From: Pseudomonas farris
Lineage (GTDB): Bacteria > Pseudomonadota > Gammaproteobacteria > Pseudomonadales > Pseudomonadaceae
Direction: 5' to 3'
Assembly: GCF_019145235.1 (NCBI RefSeq)
Contig: NZ_JAHSTV010000002.1
Span: 124,001 to 188,000, forward strand
DNA: 64,000 nucleotides
The notes below the pieces were generated by a model. The model saw nothing but the letters and a program-made list of their open reading frames with translations. It searched no databases and was not told the DNA's origin. Positions 43,106 to 52,576 of the stretch are shown piece after piece (within the stretch, counting starts at the first letter, position 1; every line of letters starts with the position of its first letter). Made by a program: the position numbers and the translations under genes.

Positions 43106-43883
43106 ATCGTCCGTCACCGCGCCAGTGGCCTGGCCACGGCGGCATGTCGGCAAGTTGCTGCTGTTGGCGGTTGCCGTGCTCTGGCTGGTGTATTTCACCC
43201 CGCACAGCCCGGTGCTCAAGGCCTTGCTGCAATGGTCCCCGGCGCTGGTCGTGGGCTTTGGCCAGAACATTCTGATCAGCCTGGTGGCGATCGGGTTGGG
43301 GTCGTTGCTGGGACTGTTGGTGGGTGCCTTGGGGTTGTCGCCGTTGTGGCTGCTGCGTTTGCCGGCGCGGATCTGGGTGCAGATTTTTCGCAACGCGCCG
43401 TGGCTGGTGCTGATCTATTTCACCACCTATGTGTTCCCGTTCGAGATCCACATCGGCAGGGCCTATGTCTCGTTCCCCGACTGGGTCAAGGTCACCCTTG
43501 GCCTGGCGTTGCCGGCGAGTGCCAACGTCGCGGAAATCTTCCGTGGCGCCGTCGCCTCGATCCCCAGTACCCAATGGGAAGCCGCACGCTCCCTGGCGTT
43601 CACCCGTGGGCAGATTTTCCGCTCGATCATCCTGCCGCAGTGCTTCAAACGCATGTTGCCGCCATGGATGAACCTCTACGCGGTGATCACCATGGGCACC
43701 GCGCTGGCGTCTTTGGTGGGCGTGCATGACGTGATCGACACCGCGCAGATCGCCAGCAACACGGTGAACCTGACCGGCTTCACCGTGGTGATTTACCTGA
43801 GCCTGCTGGTGCTGTTCTTTGCTTATTGCTACCCGATTTCCCGACTCACCCAACACCTGGAGCGACGTTATGCCTTCTACTGA
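43095..43883 (+). CDS. amino-acid ABC importer, permease 2
   Basis: A 262-residue second permease of the same HisQM type. The loop motif is in EIFRGAVASIPSTQWEAARS, and TRGQIFRSIILPQCFKRMLP follows. It pairs with the first permease to form the channel. It overlaps the preceding gene by 11 bases and the ATPase gene by 14, so the operon is tightly coupled. Confidence 0.93.
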   Translation: MAIESSVTAPVAWPRRHVGKLLLLAVAVLWLVYFTPHSPVLKALLQWSPALVVGFGQNILISLVAIGLGSLLGLLVGALGLSPLWLLRLPARIWVQIFRNAPWLVLIYFTTYVFPFEIHIGRAYVSFPDWVKVTLGLALPASANVAEIFRGAVASIPSTQWEAARSLAFTRGQIFRSIILPQCFKRMLPPWMNLYAVITMGTALASLVGVHDVIDTAQIASNTVNLTGFTVVIYLSLLVLFFAYCYPISRLTQHLERRYAFY

Positions 43884-44706
43884 AACCGTCGCCGAGCCTC
43901 TGGTCAGCCTGCGTGACCTGCACCTGTCGTTTGGCAGCAACCCGGTGCTCAAGGGTATCGACCTCGACGTGCACCGCGGCCAGGCCGTGTCGATCATCGG
44001 CCCGTCCGGTTCCGGCAAGTCGACGATCCTGCGTTGCATCACCGGGCTATTGCAGCCTCAGCGCGGCAGCATACGTGTCGGCGCCACCAAGGTTCACACC
44101 CTGGCCCAGGAAGCCCAGCGCATCGAGTTGCGCAAACGCGTGGGGTTTGTGTTCCAGCAGTACAACCTGTTCCCGCATTTGTCGGTGCTGGAGAACCTGG
44201 TGATCGCACCGCGCAAAGTGCTGGGGCGCAACCGCGCCGAGGCGGAGAAAGACGCCCGCGCCTTGCTGGCCAAGGTGCGCATGGAGCACAAGGCCGATGC
44301 CTATCCGGGACAACTCTCTGGCGGTCAGCAACAGCGGGTGGCGATTGCCCGGGCGCTGGCCATGCGCCCGGAACTGATTCTGTTCGATGAAGTGACCTCG
44401 GCCCTCGACCCGGAAACCGTCGGCGAGGTACTGACGGTAATTCGCGAGCTGACCGAAGAGGGCATGACCTGCGTGCTGGTGACCCACGAAATGCGCTTCG
44501 CCGAAGAGATCAGCGACATCGTCTACTTCACTGAAAACGGCGTGATCGTCGAGCACGGCAGCGCCGCGCAGATCTTTCAGCACCCCACCAGCGAGCGCAC
44601 TCAAGAGTTTTTGCGCCACGCCCTGGGCGATCCGGGACGCCGTCCCCGCGTCGCCAACGACCCGTATCTGTTGACCAACCTGAGCCGCTACAGCCTGTCC
44701 GTCTAA
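43870..44706 (+). CDS. amino-acid ABC importer, ATPase
   Basis: A 278-residue ABC ATPase of the GlnQ type: Walker A GPSGSGKST, Q-loop VFQQYNLFPH, signature LSGGQQQR, Walker B LILFDEVTSALDP and the switch His in VTHEM. The last about 25 residues after HALGDPG are an extra tail. Start 43870 has GGAG before it and lies inside the end of the permease gene. Confidence 0.95.
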   Translation: MPSTETVAEPLVSLRDLHLSFGSNPVLKGIDLDVHRGQAVSIIGPSGSGKSTILRCITGLLQPQRGSIRVGATKVHTLAQEAQRIELRKRVGFVFQQYNLFPHLSVLENLVIAPRKVLGRNRAEAEKDARALLAKVRMEHKADAYPGQLSGGQQQRVAIARALAMRPELILFDEVTSALDPETVGEVLTVIRELTEEGMTCVLVTHEMRFAEEISDIVYFTENGVIVEHGSAAQIFQHPTSERTQEFLRHALGDPGRRPRVANDPYLLTNLSRYSLSV

Positions 44707-44723
44707 TACCGAGGAGTCTGTTC

Positions 44724-45320
44724 ATGAGTACCGATAACCGTGCCGCCGTCATCGAGGATTTCCTCAAGAAAATCCGCGTCATCAATCAGCGCGGCGTCGA
44801 CCGCGCCGCGTTGACGCAAATCGTCGCCTTGCTCGAAACCCTGGCCGAGCGCCGCGATCTGTTCAATTTCGATGCGTTCCCGGCTCCGGTGCCAGGGCAG
44901 GGCAGCACCGCGTTTCGCTACCGTCTCAACGACGATGGCGACACGCCGACGCTGTACCTCAACTCGCTGTTGCCGGGCAAAAGCACCATCGCGCACAACC
45001 ACGAAACCTGGGCGATCATCAGTGCCGTCGAAGGCCAGGAAATCAATTACGTCTACGCCCGTGATGACGAGGACCGCGAGCCTGGATTCACCACCCTGCA
45101 CCTGGAAAAACAAGTGATCGTGCAGCCTGGCACGTCGATTTCGTTTCTCGGTGAAGACCTGCATGGCATCCGTGTCGAAGGCGAGCAACCAACCCTGCAT
45201 TTCCACCTTTACGGTTTGCCGCTGGAATCGCTCAATGGCCGTTATGGGGTCGAGGCCGACGGGCGCATTCTCAATTACAACGCCTCGCAAATGGCCCCGT
45301 CGATCAAGGCCTACGCATGA
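44724..45320 (+). CDS. cysteine-dioxygenase-family cupin enzyme
   Basis: A 198-residue protein of the cysteine dioxygenase family. Iron-binding residues are expected in IAHNHETWAII (His-X-His) and LHFHLYG. Such enzymes add two oxygens to a thiol, such as cysteine or 3-mercaptopropionate, to give a sulfinate. It overlaps the rhodanese fusion gene by ATGA, and the ABC importer lies just upstream, so it probably acts on the imported compound or its thiol product. Whether cysteine itself is the substrate cannot be seen. Confidence 0.88.
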   Translation: MSTDNRAAVIEDFLKKIRVINQRGVDRAALTQIVALLETLAERRDLFNFDAFPAPVPGQGSTAFRYRLNDDGDTPTLYLNSLLPGKSTIAHNHETWAIISAVEGQEINYVYARDDEDREPGFTTLHLEKQVIVQPGTSISFLGEDLHGIRVEGEQPTLHFHLYGLPLESLNGRYGVEADGRILNYNASQMAPSIKAYA

Positions 45321-48076
45321 ATCGGACTGTAACTCCAGGGAAATTGCAGCAATGGCTGTTCGACGGGCAGGAAATTGCCCTGTTTGACGTGCGTGAGCAC
45401 GGCCAATATGGCGAAGCCCATCTGTTTTACGGGGTGAACCTGCCCTACAGTCGACTGGAACTGGAGGTCCGACGCCTGGCGCCGAATCCTCAGGTGCGGC
45501 TGGTGATCTATGATCAGAACGGTGGAGATGTCGCGGCCCGCGCCGCTCAGCGTCTGCAGGCGTTGGGGTACGGCCGCGTGCATATTCTCGACGGCGGGGC
45601 CGAGGGCTGGCAGGCGGCAGGCCTGCAACTGTTTGCTGGCGTGCATGTGCCCTCCAAGGCCTTTGGCGAGTTGGTGGAAGAGGCCAGTCATACGCCGCAT
45701 GTCACCGCAAAACAGCTGGCCGAATGGCAAGCCCGGGGCGAACCGTTGGTGGTGCTGGACGGTCGGCCGTTCGACGAATACCGCAAGATGACCATCCCCG
45801 GTTCCGTCTGTTGCCCGAATGGCGAACTGGGCTATCGCGTACACGATCTGGTGCCGGACGACAGCACGCCGATCGTGGTCAATTGCGCCGGTCGAACCCG
45901 CAGCATTATTGGCGCCCAGACCTTGATCAATCTGGGTTTGAAGAACCCGGTCTACGCCTTGGAAAATGGGACCCAGGGCTGGTACCTGGAAGATCTTCAG
46001 CTGGAGCATGGCAGCACCCGCCGCTATGCCGATGAGGTGTCATCGCAGACCTTACCGCAACAGCGTCTTGCCGCGGCACAACTGGCCGAACGGGCCGGGG
46101 TAAAAACCGTTGCGACTGCGCAAGTCGAGCAGTGGGCCGGGGAGGCCGAACGCAGTCTGTTTCTGTGCGATGTGCGCACCGCCGAGGAGTTTGCCGCCGG
46201 CAGTTTGCCGGGCGCGCAACACACGCCGGGTGGCCAGCTGATTCAATCTACTGATTTGTACATCGGCGTGCGTCAGGTGCGGGTGGTACTGATTGACAGC
46301 GATAGTGTGCGGGCACCGATTGTTGCCAGTTGGCTTCGGCAGTTGGGGCATGAGGCTTATGTTCTGGCGGGTGGGGTGAACAGCGGTCTGGCGTTGCCGG
46401 CGGTGGAGGCCGCCGCACACGAAGCGTTGCCAGTGATCACGGCGCAGGCCCTGAGCGATGCGCTGAAGGATAACGCGGTGGCACTGATTGACCTGCGTCC
46501 AAGCATGACTTGGCGCAAAGGTCATATTGCCGGCTCGCGCTGGTCGATCCGCTCGTTGCTGGCGACTGAGGTGATGGGAGAGCAACGGCCTCTGGTGCTG
46601 CTGGCCGATGATCCGCTGCTGGCCGCTTTCGCGGTACTGGAGTTGCCCGATGCTCAGCGTATACAAACTCGGTTGCTGGATGGCGGTGTCGAGGCCTGGC
46701 GTGCGGCGGGGTTTGCACTGCAAGAGGATGCCAACACACCGCCCGATCACCAGTGCATCGATTTCCTGTTCTTTACCCACGATCGTCACTCCGGCAACAA
46801 GGACGCGGCGCGTCAGTACCTGGCTTGGGAAATCGGCTTGTTGGCGCAAATGAGCGAGGACGAAATCGCCAGCCTCAAACCGCTGCGCGCGCAGCCTCAA
46901 GCCAGCCGTGATACGCGGGTTCGTACCCGTCTGGTGCATTCGGCGCGAACTGAAAAGGGCAATGGCGGTCGGGCGGTCAACGTGCCGGTCACTCGTTTGA
47001 GCACGGTGCTGTTCGACAACCTGGCGCAAATGCGCGACGCCCGTGCTCGTCGTGATAGTGAACGTGTTCTGAGCTATGGCGCCCGTGGCAATCCCACGGC
47101 GTTCGCCCTGGAAGATCTGGTGACGGAACTGGAAGGCGGTTACCGCACGCGCTTGTTCGGCACGGGGCTGGCGGCAGTGGCGCAGACATTTCTGGCCTAC
47201 TTGCGGCCCGGCGATCATGTGCTGATCACCGATGCGGTGTATGCGCCCGTGCGGCGTCTGGCCCGGGAGCTGCTTGAGCCGTTCGGCATCCAGGTCAGCT
47301 ACTTCGCGCCTGACGGCAGCGGCCTGCAAGCGCAACTGCAAGCCAATACCAAAATGGTCTACACCGAGGTGCCCGGCTCGCTGCTGTATGAACTCTGCGA
47401 CCTGCCGGCCATCGCTGCATTGTGCAAACCGCGCGGCATACTGCTGGCCGTGGACAACACCTGGGGCTCGGGCTATCTGTACCGGCCGCTGACCCTGGGC
47501 GCGGATATCTCGATCATGGCGTTGACCAAGTACCTGTGCGGCCACAGCGACGTAGTCATGGGCAGCGTCTGTACCCGGCAAGAGGTTTGGCAGCCACTGT
47601 CGTCGATGAGCGACACCTTTGGCATCGCCGTCAGTCCCGACGATGCCTATCTGGTGCTGCGCGGTGCACGAACCCTGGCGCCGCGCCTCGACGTACACGA
47701 ACGCCAGGCTCTGGAAATCGCTCAATGGCTACAGGCGCAACCGCAGGTGAAACGGGTGTTCCATCCAGCGCTGCCCAATCATCCTCATCACGCACTGTGG
47801 CGGCGGGACTTCACTGGCAGCAACGGTTTGCTGTCCTTCGAACTGCGCGATGTCGACGCCAAGTACCTCGAGCGGTTTATCGATGCGCTGCAGGTGTTTG
47901 GTCTGGGCGCGTCTTGGGGCGGCTATGAAAGCCTGGTCACCGTCGCGGATACCAAGGATCGCAACAGCGCGGTAGATCGTGCATTGAACCCGGTGCTGCG
48001 GCTGCATATCGGCCTGGAAGATGCCGACACGTTGATCGAGGATTTGCAACGCGGGTTCGCCGCCACTGTGGACTAG
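45317..48076 (+). CDS. four rhodanese-like domains fused to a cystathionine-lyase-type PLP enzyme
   Basis: A 919-residue fusion. Rhodanese-like regions lie at about 5-100, 127-230, 255-350 and 370-475; each ends with a motif like LDGGAEGWQAAG. Only the second keeps an active-site Cys (Cys190 in VNCAGRTRS); the equivalent sites of the others read DQNGGD, DSDSVRA and ADDPLLA. From about 520 to the end is a Cys/Met-metabolism PLP enzyme with the PLP-binding Lys738 in MALTKYLCGHSD and VDNTWGSGYLYRP. The family makes beta- or gamma-eliminations of sulfur amino acids. The fusion would pass released sulfur to the active rhodanese Cys. It overlaps the dioxygenase gene by ATGA. Confidence 0.9.
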   Translation: MNRTVTPGKLQQWLFDGQEIALFDVREHGQYGEAHLFYGVNLPYSRLELEVRRLAPNPQVRLVIYDQNGGDVAARAAQRLQALGYGRVHILDGGAEGWQAAGLQLFAGVHVPSKAFGELVEEASHTPHVTAKQLAEWQARGEPLVVLDGRPFDEYRKMTIPGSVCCPNGELGYRVHDLVPDDSTPIVVNCAGRTRSIIGAQTLINLGLKNPVYALENGTQGWYLEDLQLEHGSTRRYADEVSSQTLPQQRLAAAQLAERAGVKTVATAQVEQWAGEAERSLFLCDVRTAEEFAAGSLPGAQHTPGGQLIQSTDLYIGVRQVRVVLIDSDSVRAPIVASWLRQLGHEAYVLAGGVNSGLALPAVEAAAHEALPVITAQALSDALKDNAVALIDLRPSMTWRKGHIAGSRWSIRSLLATEVMGEQRPLVLLADDPLLAAFAVLELPDAQRIQTRLLDGGVEAWRAAGFALQEDANTPPDHQCIDFLFFTHDRHSGNKDAARQYLAWEIGLLAQMSEDEIASLKPLRAQPQASRDTRVRTRLVHSARTEKGNGGRAVNVPVTRLSTVLFDNLAQMRDARARRDSERVLSYGARGNPTAFALEDLVTELEGGYRTRLFGTGLAAVAQTFLAYLRPGDHVLITDAVYAPVRRLARELLEPFGIQVSYFAPDGSGLQAQLQANTKMVYTEVPGSLLYELCDLPAIAALCKPRGILLAVDNTWGSGYLYRPLTLGADISIMALTKYLCGHSDVVMGSVCTRQEVWQPLSSMSDTFGIAVSPDDAYLVLRGARTLAPRLDVHERQALEIAQWLQAQPQVKRVFHPALPNHPHHALWRRDFTGSNGLLSFELRDVDAKYLERFIDALQVFGLGASWGGYESLVTVADTKDRNSAVDRALNPVLRLHIGLEDADTLIEDLQRGFAATVD

Positions 48077-49260
48077 GGCTTGCGCAGCAGAAGCAACAAC
48101 AACGCCGCAACCGCCAGCACCGCCCCGACGACGAAGGTGCTGGCTGAGCCCGAGGTCTCCCACAGCGCGCCCGCAAGTACACTGGCGATCAACAGGCACA
48201 CGCCGCTGATCAGATTGAACAGGCCGAATGCCGTACCCCTGAGATGTTCGGGCGCGGTGTCGGCGATCAGTGTCGCGAGAATGCCCTGGCTGAAACCCAT
48301 ATGCAGGCCCCACAGAGCCACGCCCGCCAGCATGGTCATGATCGAATCTGCTTGCGCCAATAACAGGTCCGCCAGGATCAGCAGGACGATGCCGACACAC
48401 AACACTTTGGTGCGGCTGATCCGGTCGGACAACCAGCCGGCAGGGTAGGCGGACACCGCATAGAGCAGCGACATGACCACCATCACCATCGGCACCCAAG
48501 TGGCCGTCAGGCCTGTTTGTTGCGCCTTCAAAACCAAAAAGGCTTCGCTGAAACGGGCCAGCGTGAAGAGCCCGCCGACGATCACCACCCACCAATAATC
48601 GCGCGAAAAATCCCGCAGAACTTTCCAGTGGATTGGCGAGTGAAAGGCACGTTCGCCAGCGACAGTGGTCGGCTCTTTGACCCCGCCGACAATCAGCGCC
48701 ACTGATATCACCGCCGGAATTACCGCAAACCACAACACCAGATGGATCTGCCCGAGCCATAACATCAGTACGATCGCCAGCATCGGGCCAAGAATGGCGC
48801 CCACGGTGTCCATCGATTGGCGCAAGCCAAAGCAAGCGCCACGGATTTCAGCGGGTGCGATATCGGCGACCAGCGCATCTCGCGGCGCGCCACGAATGCC
48901 TTTACCGATGCGATCCAGAAAACGTGCGGTGAACACCACATCCACCGACTGCGCGAGGGGAAAGAGCGGTTTCGACAAGGCGGCGAGACCGTAGCCCATC
49001 AACAGCAGGCCTTTGCGCCGGCCAATAAAGTCGCTGATGGCCCCGGAGAAGATCTTGGTCAGCATCGCGGTCGCTTCGGCGGTGCCCTCGATCACCCCGA
49101 CGGTCAATGCGCTCGCGCCCAAGGTCGTGACCAGAAATACCGGCAGCAGGCTGTGCACCAGCTCCGAAGACAGGTCCATGAACAGACTGACAAAACCCAG
49201 GGCCCAGACCGTGGAGGGGATGCGTAATGAGGTCGGTCTGGGTTTTGAGAGGTTGTCCAT
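48073..49260 (-). CDS. MFS transporter
   Basis: A 395-residue transporter with about 12 hydrophobic segments. The loop motif between helices 2 and 3 is AISDFIGRRKGLLLMGYGLA, followed by ARFLDRIGKGIRGAPRDALVAD, a stretch typical of a group of Pseudomonas MFS proteins annotated only in general terms. It is convergent with the fusion gene, and the two ends overlap by 4 bases. Substrate unknown. Confidence 0.92.
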   Translation of the reverse strand: MDNLSKPRPTSLRIPSTVWALGFVSLFMDLSSELVHSLLPVFLVTTLGASALTVGVIEGTAEATAMLTKIFSGAISDFIGRRKGLLLMGYGLAALSKPLFPLAQSVDVVFTARFLDRIGKGIRGAPRDALVADIAPAEIRGACFGLRQSMDTVGAILGPMLAIVLMLWLGQIHLVLWFAVIPAVISVALIVGGVKEPTTVAGERAFHSPIHWKVLRDFSRDYWWVVIVGGLFTLARFSEAFLVLKAQQTGLTATWVPMVMVVMSLLYAVSAYPAGWLSDRISRTKVLCVGIVLLILADLLLAQADSIMTMLAGVALWGLHMGFSQGILATLIADTAPEHLRGTAFGLFNLISGVCLLIASVLAGALWETSGSASTFVVGAVLAVAALLLLLLRKP

Positions 49261-49321
49261 GCTGGTTTCCGGGATTGAATGCTCACCGATTGTTTATGTC
49301 GCCAACCCCAGCGATCAGGTC

Positions 49322-50020
49322 TTAAAGGTTCTGACTCAAAAAGAGCAACGTATTGCCATGTGCCTCAACCGCCGCCCGTTGGTTGTAGCTGTCACGGTGT
49401 GAGCAGTTGAAGCCGTGTTCGGCCCCCGGATAAACCTCGATATCGACGTCATCGTTGAACTCGAAACGCTCGGCGATTTGTTTCACGGCGTCGATGGGGA
49501 TGTGGCTGTCCTGTTCGCCGAAGTGCATCAGCACTGGCACTTTGATTTCATCGGCTCGATCCAGTTGGTTCTGAATACCGCCGCCATAGTAGGCGATCGC
49601 CACGTCGACGAAACCGTTGGCCGCGGTGTTGTACGACAGCATGCCGCCGAAGCAGAAACCGATAGACGCGATTCTGCCGTCCAGCCCAGGTTGTGCTTTC
49701 AGGGCGTCGATGGCCAGTTTGATGTCGGCCTGCGCTTTTTTGGTGTCGGTGGCATTCATCAGTTCGACGGCGCGTTTCCAGCCTGCTTCGTCGTAGCCCA
49801 GTTCGATACGGTGGCCGTTGCGCCAGAACAGATCCGGCGCTATGACCAGGTAGCCGTCGGCGGCGTATTGCTCGGCGACCGAGCGGATGTGTTCGTTGAC
49901 GCCGAAGATTTCCTGAATCAGCACAATCCCCGGACCTTTAAGGGTATGGGGGATGGCCAGGTAAGCGCCGAATGTGCCCTCGGCGCTACTGATCTCGATC
50001 CATTGGGTGGTTACGCTCAT
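49322..50020 (-). CDS. dienelactone hydrolase family protein
   Basis: A 232-residue alpha/beta hydrolase with the cysteine nucleophile of this family in SIGFCFGGMLSY, the Asp in VLMHFGEQDSHIP and the His in PGAEHGF. These cut dienelactones in aromatic breakdown, but many members act on other esters. The start has TAAAGGAG upstream (TAAAGGAGCCATC). It may be co-transcribed with the next minus-strand genes, though each has its own gap. Confidence 0.92.
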   Translation of the reverse strand: MSVTTQWIEISSAEGTFGAYLAIPHTLKGPGIVLIQEIFGVNEHIRSVAEQYAADGYLVIAPDLFWRNGHRIELGYDEAGWKRAVELMNATDTKKAQADIKLAIDALKAQPGLDGRIASIGFCFGGMLSYNTAANGFVDVAIAYYGGGIQNQLDRADEIKVPVLMHFGEQDSHIPIDAVKQIAERFEFNDDVDIEVYPGAEHGFNCSHRDSYNQRAAVEAHGNTLLFLSQNL

Positions 50021-50066
50021 GATGGCTCCTTTACATAAGTTGGGTAGGTTATCGAGACGCTGCGTA

Positions 50067-50582
50067 TCAGCGGTGACTGCGCCGCCAGAAGTATCGAGCC
50101 AACAGCGCGTCCACGCTGAGTTTGCCGGCCCCCGAGAGCAGCAACGGCATGAGGGCTGCGAGGTAGATCAGCGGCAGTTTGAAGTTACCATGGCCTTTAT
50201 TGCTGATGGCATAGCCTTGGGCAAGTTCACTCAATGTAGACCAATCGGCCGGCCAGTGAACGGCAGCGGTCGCAACGATCGTGACTATGGTCAGAATAAC
50301 CGCCGAAACCCGCGTTCCCAGGCCCACCAGCAGGGCGAGGGCGCAGATCAATTCGGCCCACATCGCCAGTTCCCAGTTCAGCGTGGCCGGCACGTGGTTG
50401 AAGGGAAACGGGAAGTTGTGCTGAATGTCGGCGAACCAGTTCTGACCGTTCCATTTTTCCAGGCCTGACTCGAAAAATTCCCAGGCCAGAAACACCCGCA
50501 AGGTCAGGGGCGCGATCCAGCTACCGACACGGTCGAGGTTCAGGTGCAGGCCTTTGATGGCCGATGAGAGAGAGGTGTTCAT
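50067..50582 (-). CDS. DoxX-family membrane protein
   Basis: A 171-residue integral membrane protein with four helices of the DoxX type: [40 protein letters not shown] and [20 protein letters not shown] are typical. DoxX proteins are linked to respiratory or oxidative-stress complexes, with no single known role. GGAG precedes start 50582; the longer frame runs into a REP pair. Confidence 0.9.
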   Translation of the reverse strand: MNTSLSSAIKGLHLNLDRVGSWIAPLTLRVFLAWEFFESGLEKWNGQNWFADIQHNFPFPFNHVPATLNWELAMWAELICALALLVGLGTRVSAVILTIVTIVATAAVHWPADWSTLSELAQGYAISNKGHGNFKLPLIYLAALMPLLLSGAGKLSVDALLARYFWRRSHR

Positions 50583-50605
50583 GGGCGTGAGCTCCGAGGA
50601 TTCAT

Positions 50606-50695
50606 TGTGGGAGCGGGCTTGCTCGCGAAGACGGCGGCACATTCAACATTGATGTCGCCTGACACACCGCTTTCGCGAGCAAGCCCGCTCCCACA
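50606..50695. repeat. REP inverted pair
   Basis: Arms TGTGGGAGCGGGCTTGCTCG and complement, with a 50-base spacer. It lies between the DoxX gene and the ferric-reductase-like gene. Confidence 0.92.
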
Positions 50696-50720
50696 GGGGA
50701 TTGTTGGTGTTGTTGAGATT

Positions 50721-51350
50721 TCATTCAGTCAACAGCGCATTCCTGAGCGACCGTTTGTACTTCAACGCAATCTTGCCCAGCAGCCGAACGACGATTGCCG
50801 AAAACATCAAACCGAACGGCAGGACGTACCAGGCGCTCATGGGGATGCGTTTGAAGTTGGAATAGGTAAACACCGCCGCGAGTACCCACATGCCGCTGAC
50901 GTGCAGGGCTTTCCAGGCTTTGGGGCCGATCAGCCGCGCCGTGGTTTTGAACGAGGTCAGTGCCATGAGCAAAATAAACAGATAACCCACCGAGCCCGGG
51001 ATGTTGCCGACCGTGGTGCGGCTGGGCCAGAACTCGGGGTTCAATTGGCCGTAGCTGTAGATCAGGATGGCGTGGACCAGGTGGGAAAACGCAAAGGCCA
51101 GGCCGATGAAGCGTCGTTCGCGCACCAGCGATCGGGTGAAAGGCGAGGGCACCAGCACAGCCAAAGCGGACGCAGTGAACGCAGCGAGAAACAGTGCAAA
51201 CGAAGTGCGTGCAGTGGCGCGAATGGCGCTGCGGGTGGCTTCCACCAGATCCGGGTTCAGCAACAGAATCAGGCCGGTCATCAACAACACCAGCAGGGAC
51301 AGCAGGCCAAACAGCGACCAGCCGTGGTAACGGGGAACTTGGGTCAGCAT
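50721..51350 (-). CDS. ferric-reductase-like transmembrane protein
   Basis: A 209-residue membrane protein with about six hydrophobic segments and the ferric-reductase-like fold: [59 protein letters not shown]. The His in SHLVHAI and that in [10 protein letters not shown] are candidate heme ligands. It resembles the MsrQ-type group but no MsrP gene is beside it. CAGGAG precedes start 51350. Confidence 0.85.
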   Translation of the reverse strand: MLTQVPRYHGWSLFGLLSLLVLLMTGLILLLNPDLVEATRSAIRATARTSFALFLAAFTASALAVLVPSPFTRSLVRERRFIGLAFAFSHLVHAILIYSYGQLNPEFWPSRTTVGNIPGSVGYLFILLMALTSFKTTARLIGPKAWKALHVSGMWVLAAVFTYSNFKRIPMSAWYVLPFGLMFSAIVVRLLGKIALKYKRSLRNALLTE

Positions 51351-51579
51351 GGCAACACTCCTGAGCAAGGGCCGACCCGGTTTTGCCGGTGGTCAGCGGA
51401 CGGCAGGAGTGTTTCAACCAGGTGTGTGGGCGGTATGTCCGAAAGGTCGCCCGGTGCAAGTTCATGTATCCCGGGCCGCGACAGATACATTCCCATACAA
51501 AACTGTGATTCATCACCGACCAGCAGCGTCTAGCGACAGTGTCCCCGCAATCCCATGGGGCGAGACTTCGGAACCCGGC

Positions 51580-52488
51580 ATGCAAGCGCTGTTGAACGAG
51601 ATCCTTGACGCAGTCCGACCGTTGATCGGTCAGGGCAAAGTGGCTGACTACATTCCCGCCCTCGGCACCGTGCCGTCCAATCAGTTGGGCATTGCCGTGT
51701 ATGGCAATGACGGCGAGTTGTTTTGCGCGGGAGACGCCGACACGCCGTTCTCGGTGCAGAGTATCTCCAAGGTATTCAGCCTGGTGCAGGCCATCGACCA
51801 TTCCGGCGAAGCGATTTGGGAGCGCCTGGGACACGAGCCGTCCGGCCAGCCGTTCAACTCACTGGTGCAGCTGGAGTTCGAGCGCGGGCGCCCGCGCAAT
51901 CCCTTCATCAACGCTGGTGCGCTGGTGATCTGCGACATCAACCAGTCACGTTTTGCCGCGCCGGCATTGTCGATGCGCGATTTTGTCCGGCGCTTGTCCG
52001 GCAACCCGAATGTCATGGTGGACGGCAAGGTCGCCGAGTCGGAATACCAGCACCGCGCGCGCAACGCGGCCATGGCTTATCTGATGCAATCGTTCGGCAA
52101 CTTTCATAACGACGTCGAAGCCGTGCTGCGCAGCTACTTCAGCCATTGCGCGCTACGCATGAGTTGCGTGGATCTGGCCCGCACGTTCTGCTTTCTGGCC
52201 AACGACGGTTTCTGCAAACACAGCGGCGCCCAGATCCTCAGCGCCCGCCAGACCCAGCAAGTCAACTCGATCATGGCCACCAGCGGGCTGTACGACGAAG
52301 CCGGTAACTTTGCCTATCGCGTCGGCCTGCCGGGCAAGAGCGGCGTGGGCGGGGGCATCGTCGCGGTAGTGCCGGGGCAATTCACGGTGTGCGTCTGGTC
52401 CCCGGAATTGAACGCTGCCGGCAATTCTCTGGCGGGCATGGCGGCGCTGGAGTTGTTGAGTCAGCGGATTGGCTGGTCGGTGTTCTGA
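51580..52488 (+). CDS. glsB: glutaminase
   Basis: A 302-residue serine-dependent glutaminase, the usual length for GlsB. It hydrolyses glutamine to glutamate and ammonia. Family residues include [14 protein letters not shown] with the active Ser and Lys, and [13 protein letters not shown]; the C-terminal block is [15 protein letters not shown]. The start at 51580 ([20 protein letters not shown]) matches the usual N-terminus; the longer frame from 51349 has no ribosome site and overlaps the promoter of the divergent gene. Confidence 0.96.
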   Translation: MQALLNEILDAVRPLIGQGKVADYIPALGTVPSNQLGIAVYGNDGELFCAGDADTPFSVQSISKVFSLVQAIDHSGEAIWERLGHEPSGQPFNSLVQLEFERGRPRNPFINAGALVICDINQSRFAAPALSMRDFVRRLSGNPNVMVDGKVAESEYQHRARNAAMAYLMQSFGNFHNDVEAVLRSYFSHCALRMSCVDLARTFCFLANDGFCKHSGAQILSARQTQQVNSIMATSGLYDEAGNFAYRVGLPGKSGVGGGIVAVVPGQFTVCVWSPELNAAGNSLAGMAALELLSQRIGWSVF

Positions 52489-52576
52489 TGGCATCTCTTG
52501 ACTAGCGACCGATGACCGCTACCGTGAAGCAGGCATTCTTTGACTCACCCGAACGGGTGAAGGGCTGGGTGACTTC

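Noticed and set aside
46052..47725. 557-residue open frame on the minus strand
   Set aside because: It is antisense to the rhodanese/PLP fusion, whose motifs (Cys190, Lys738) are clear. The antisense translation has no domain.
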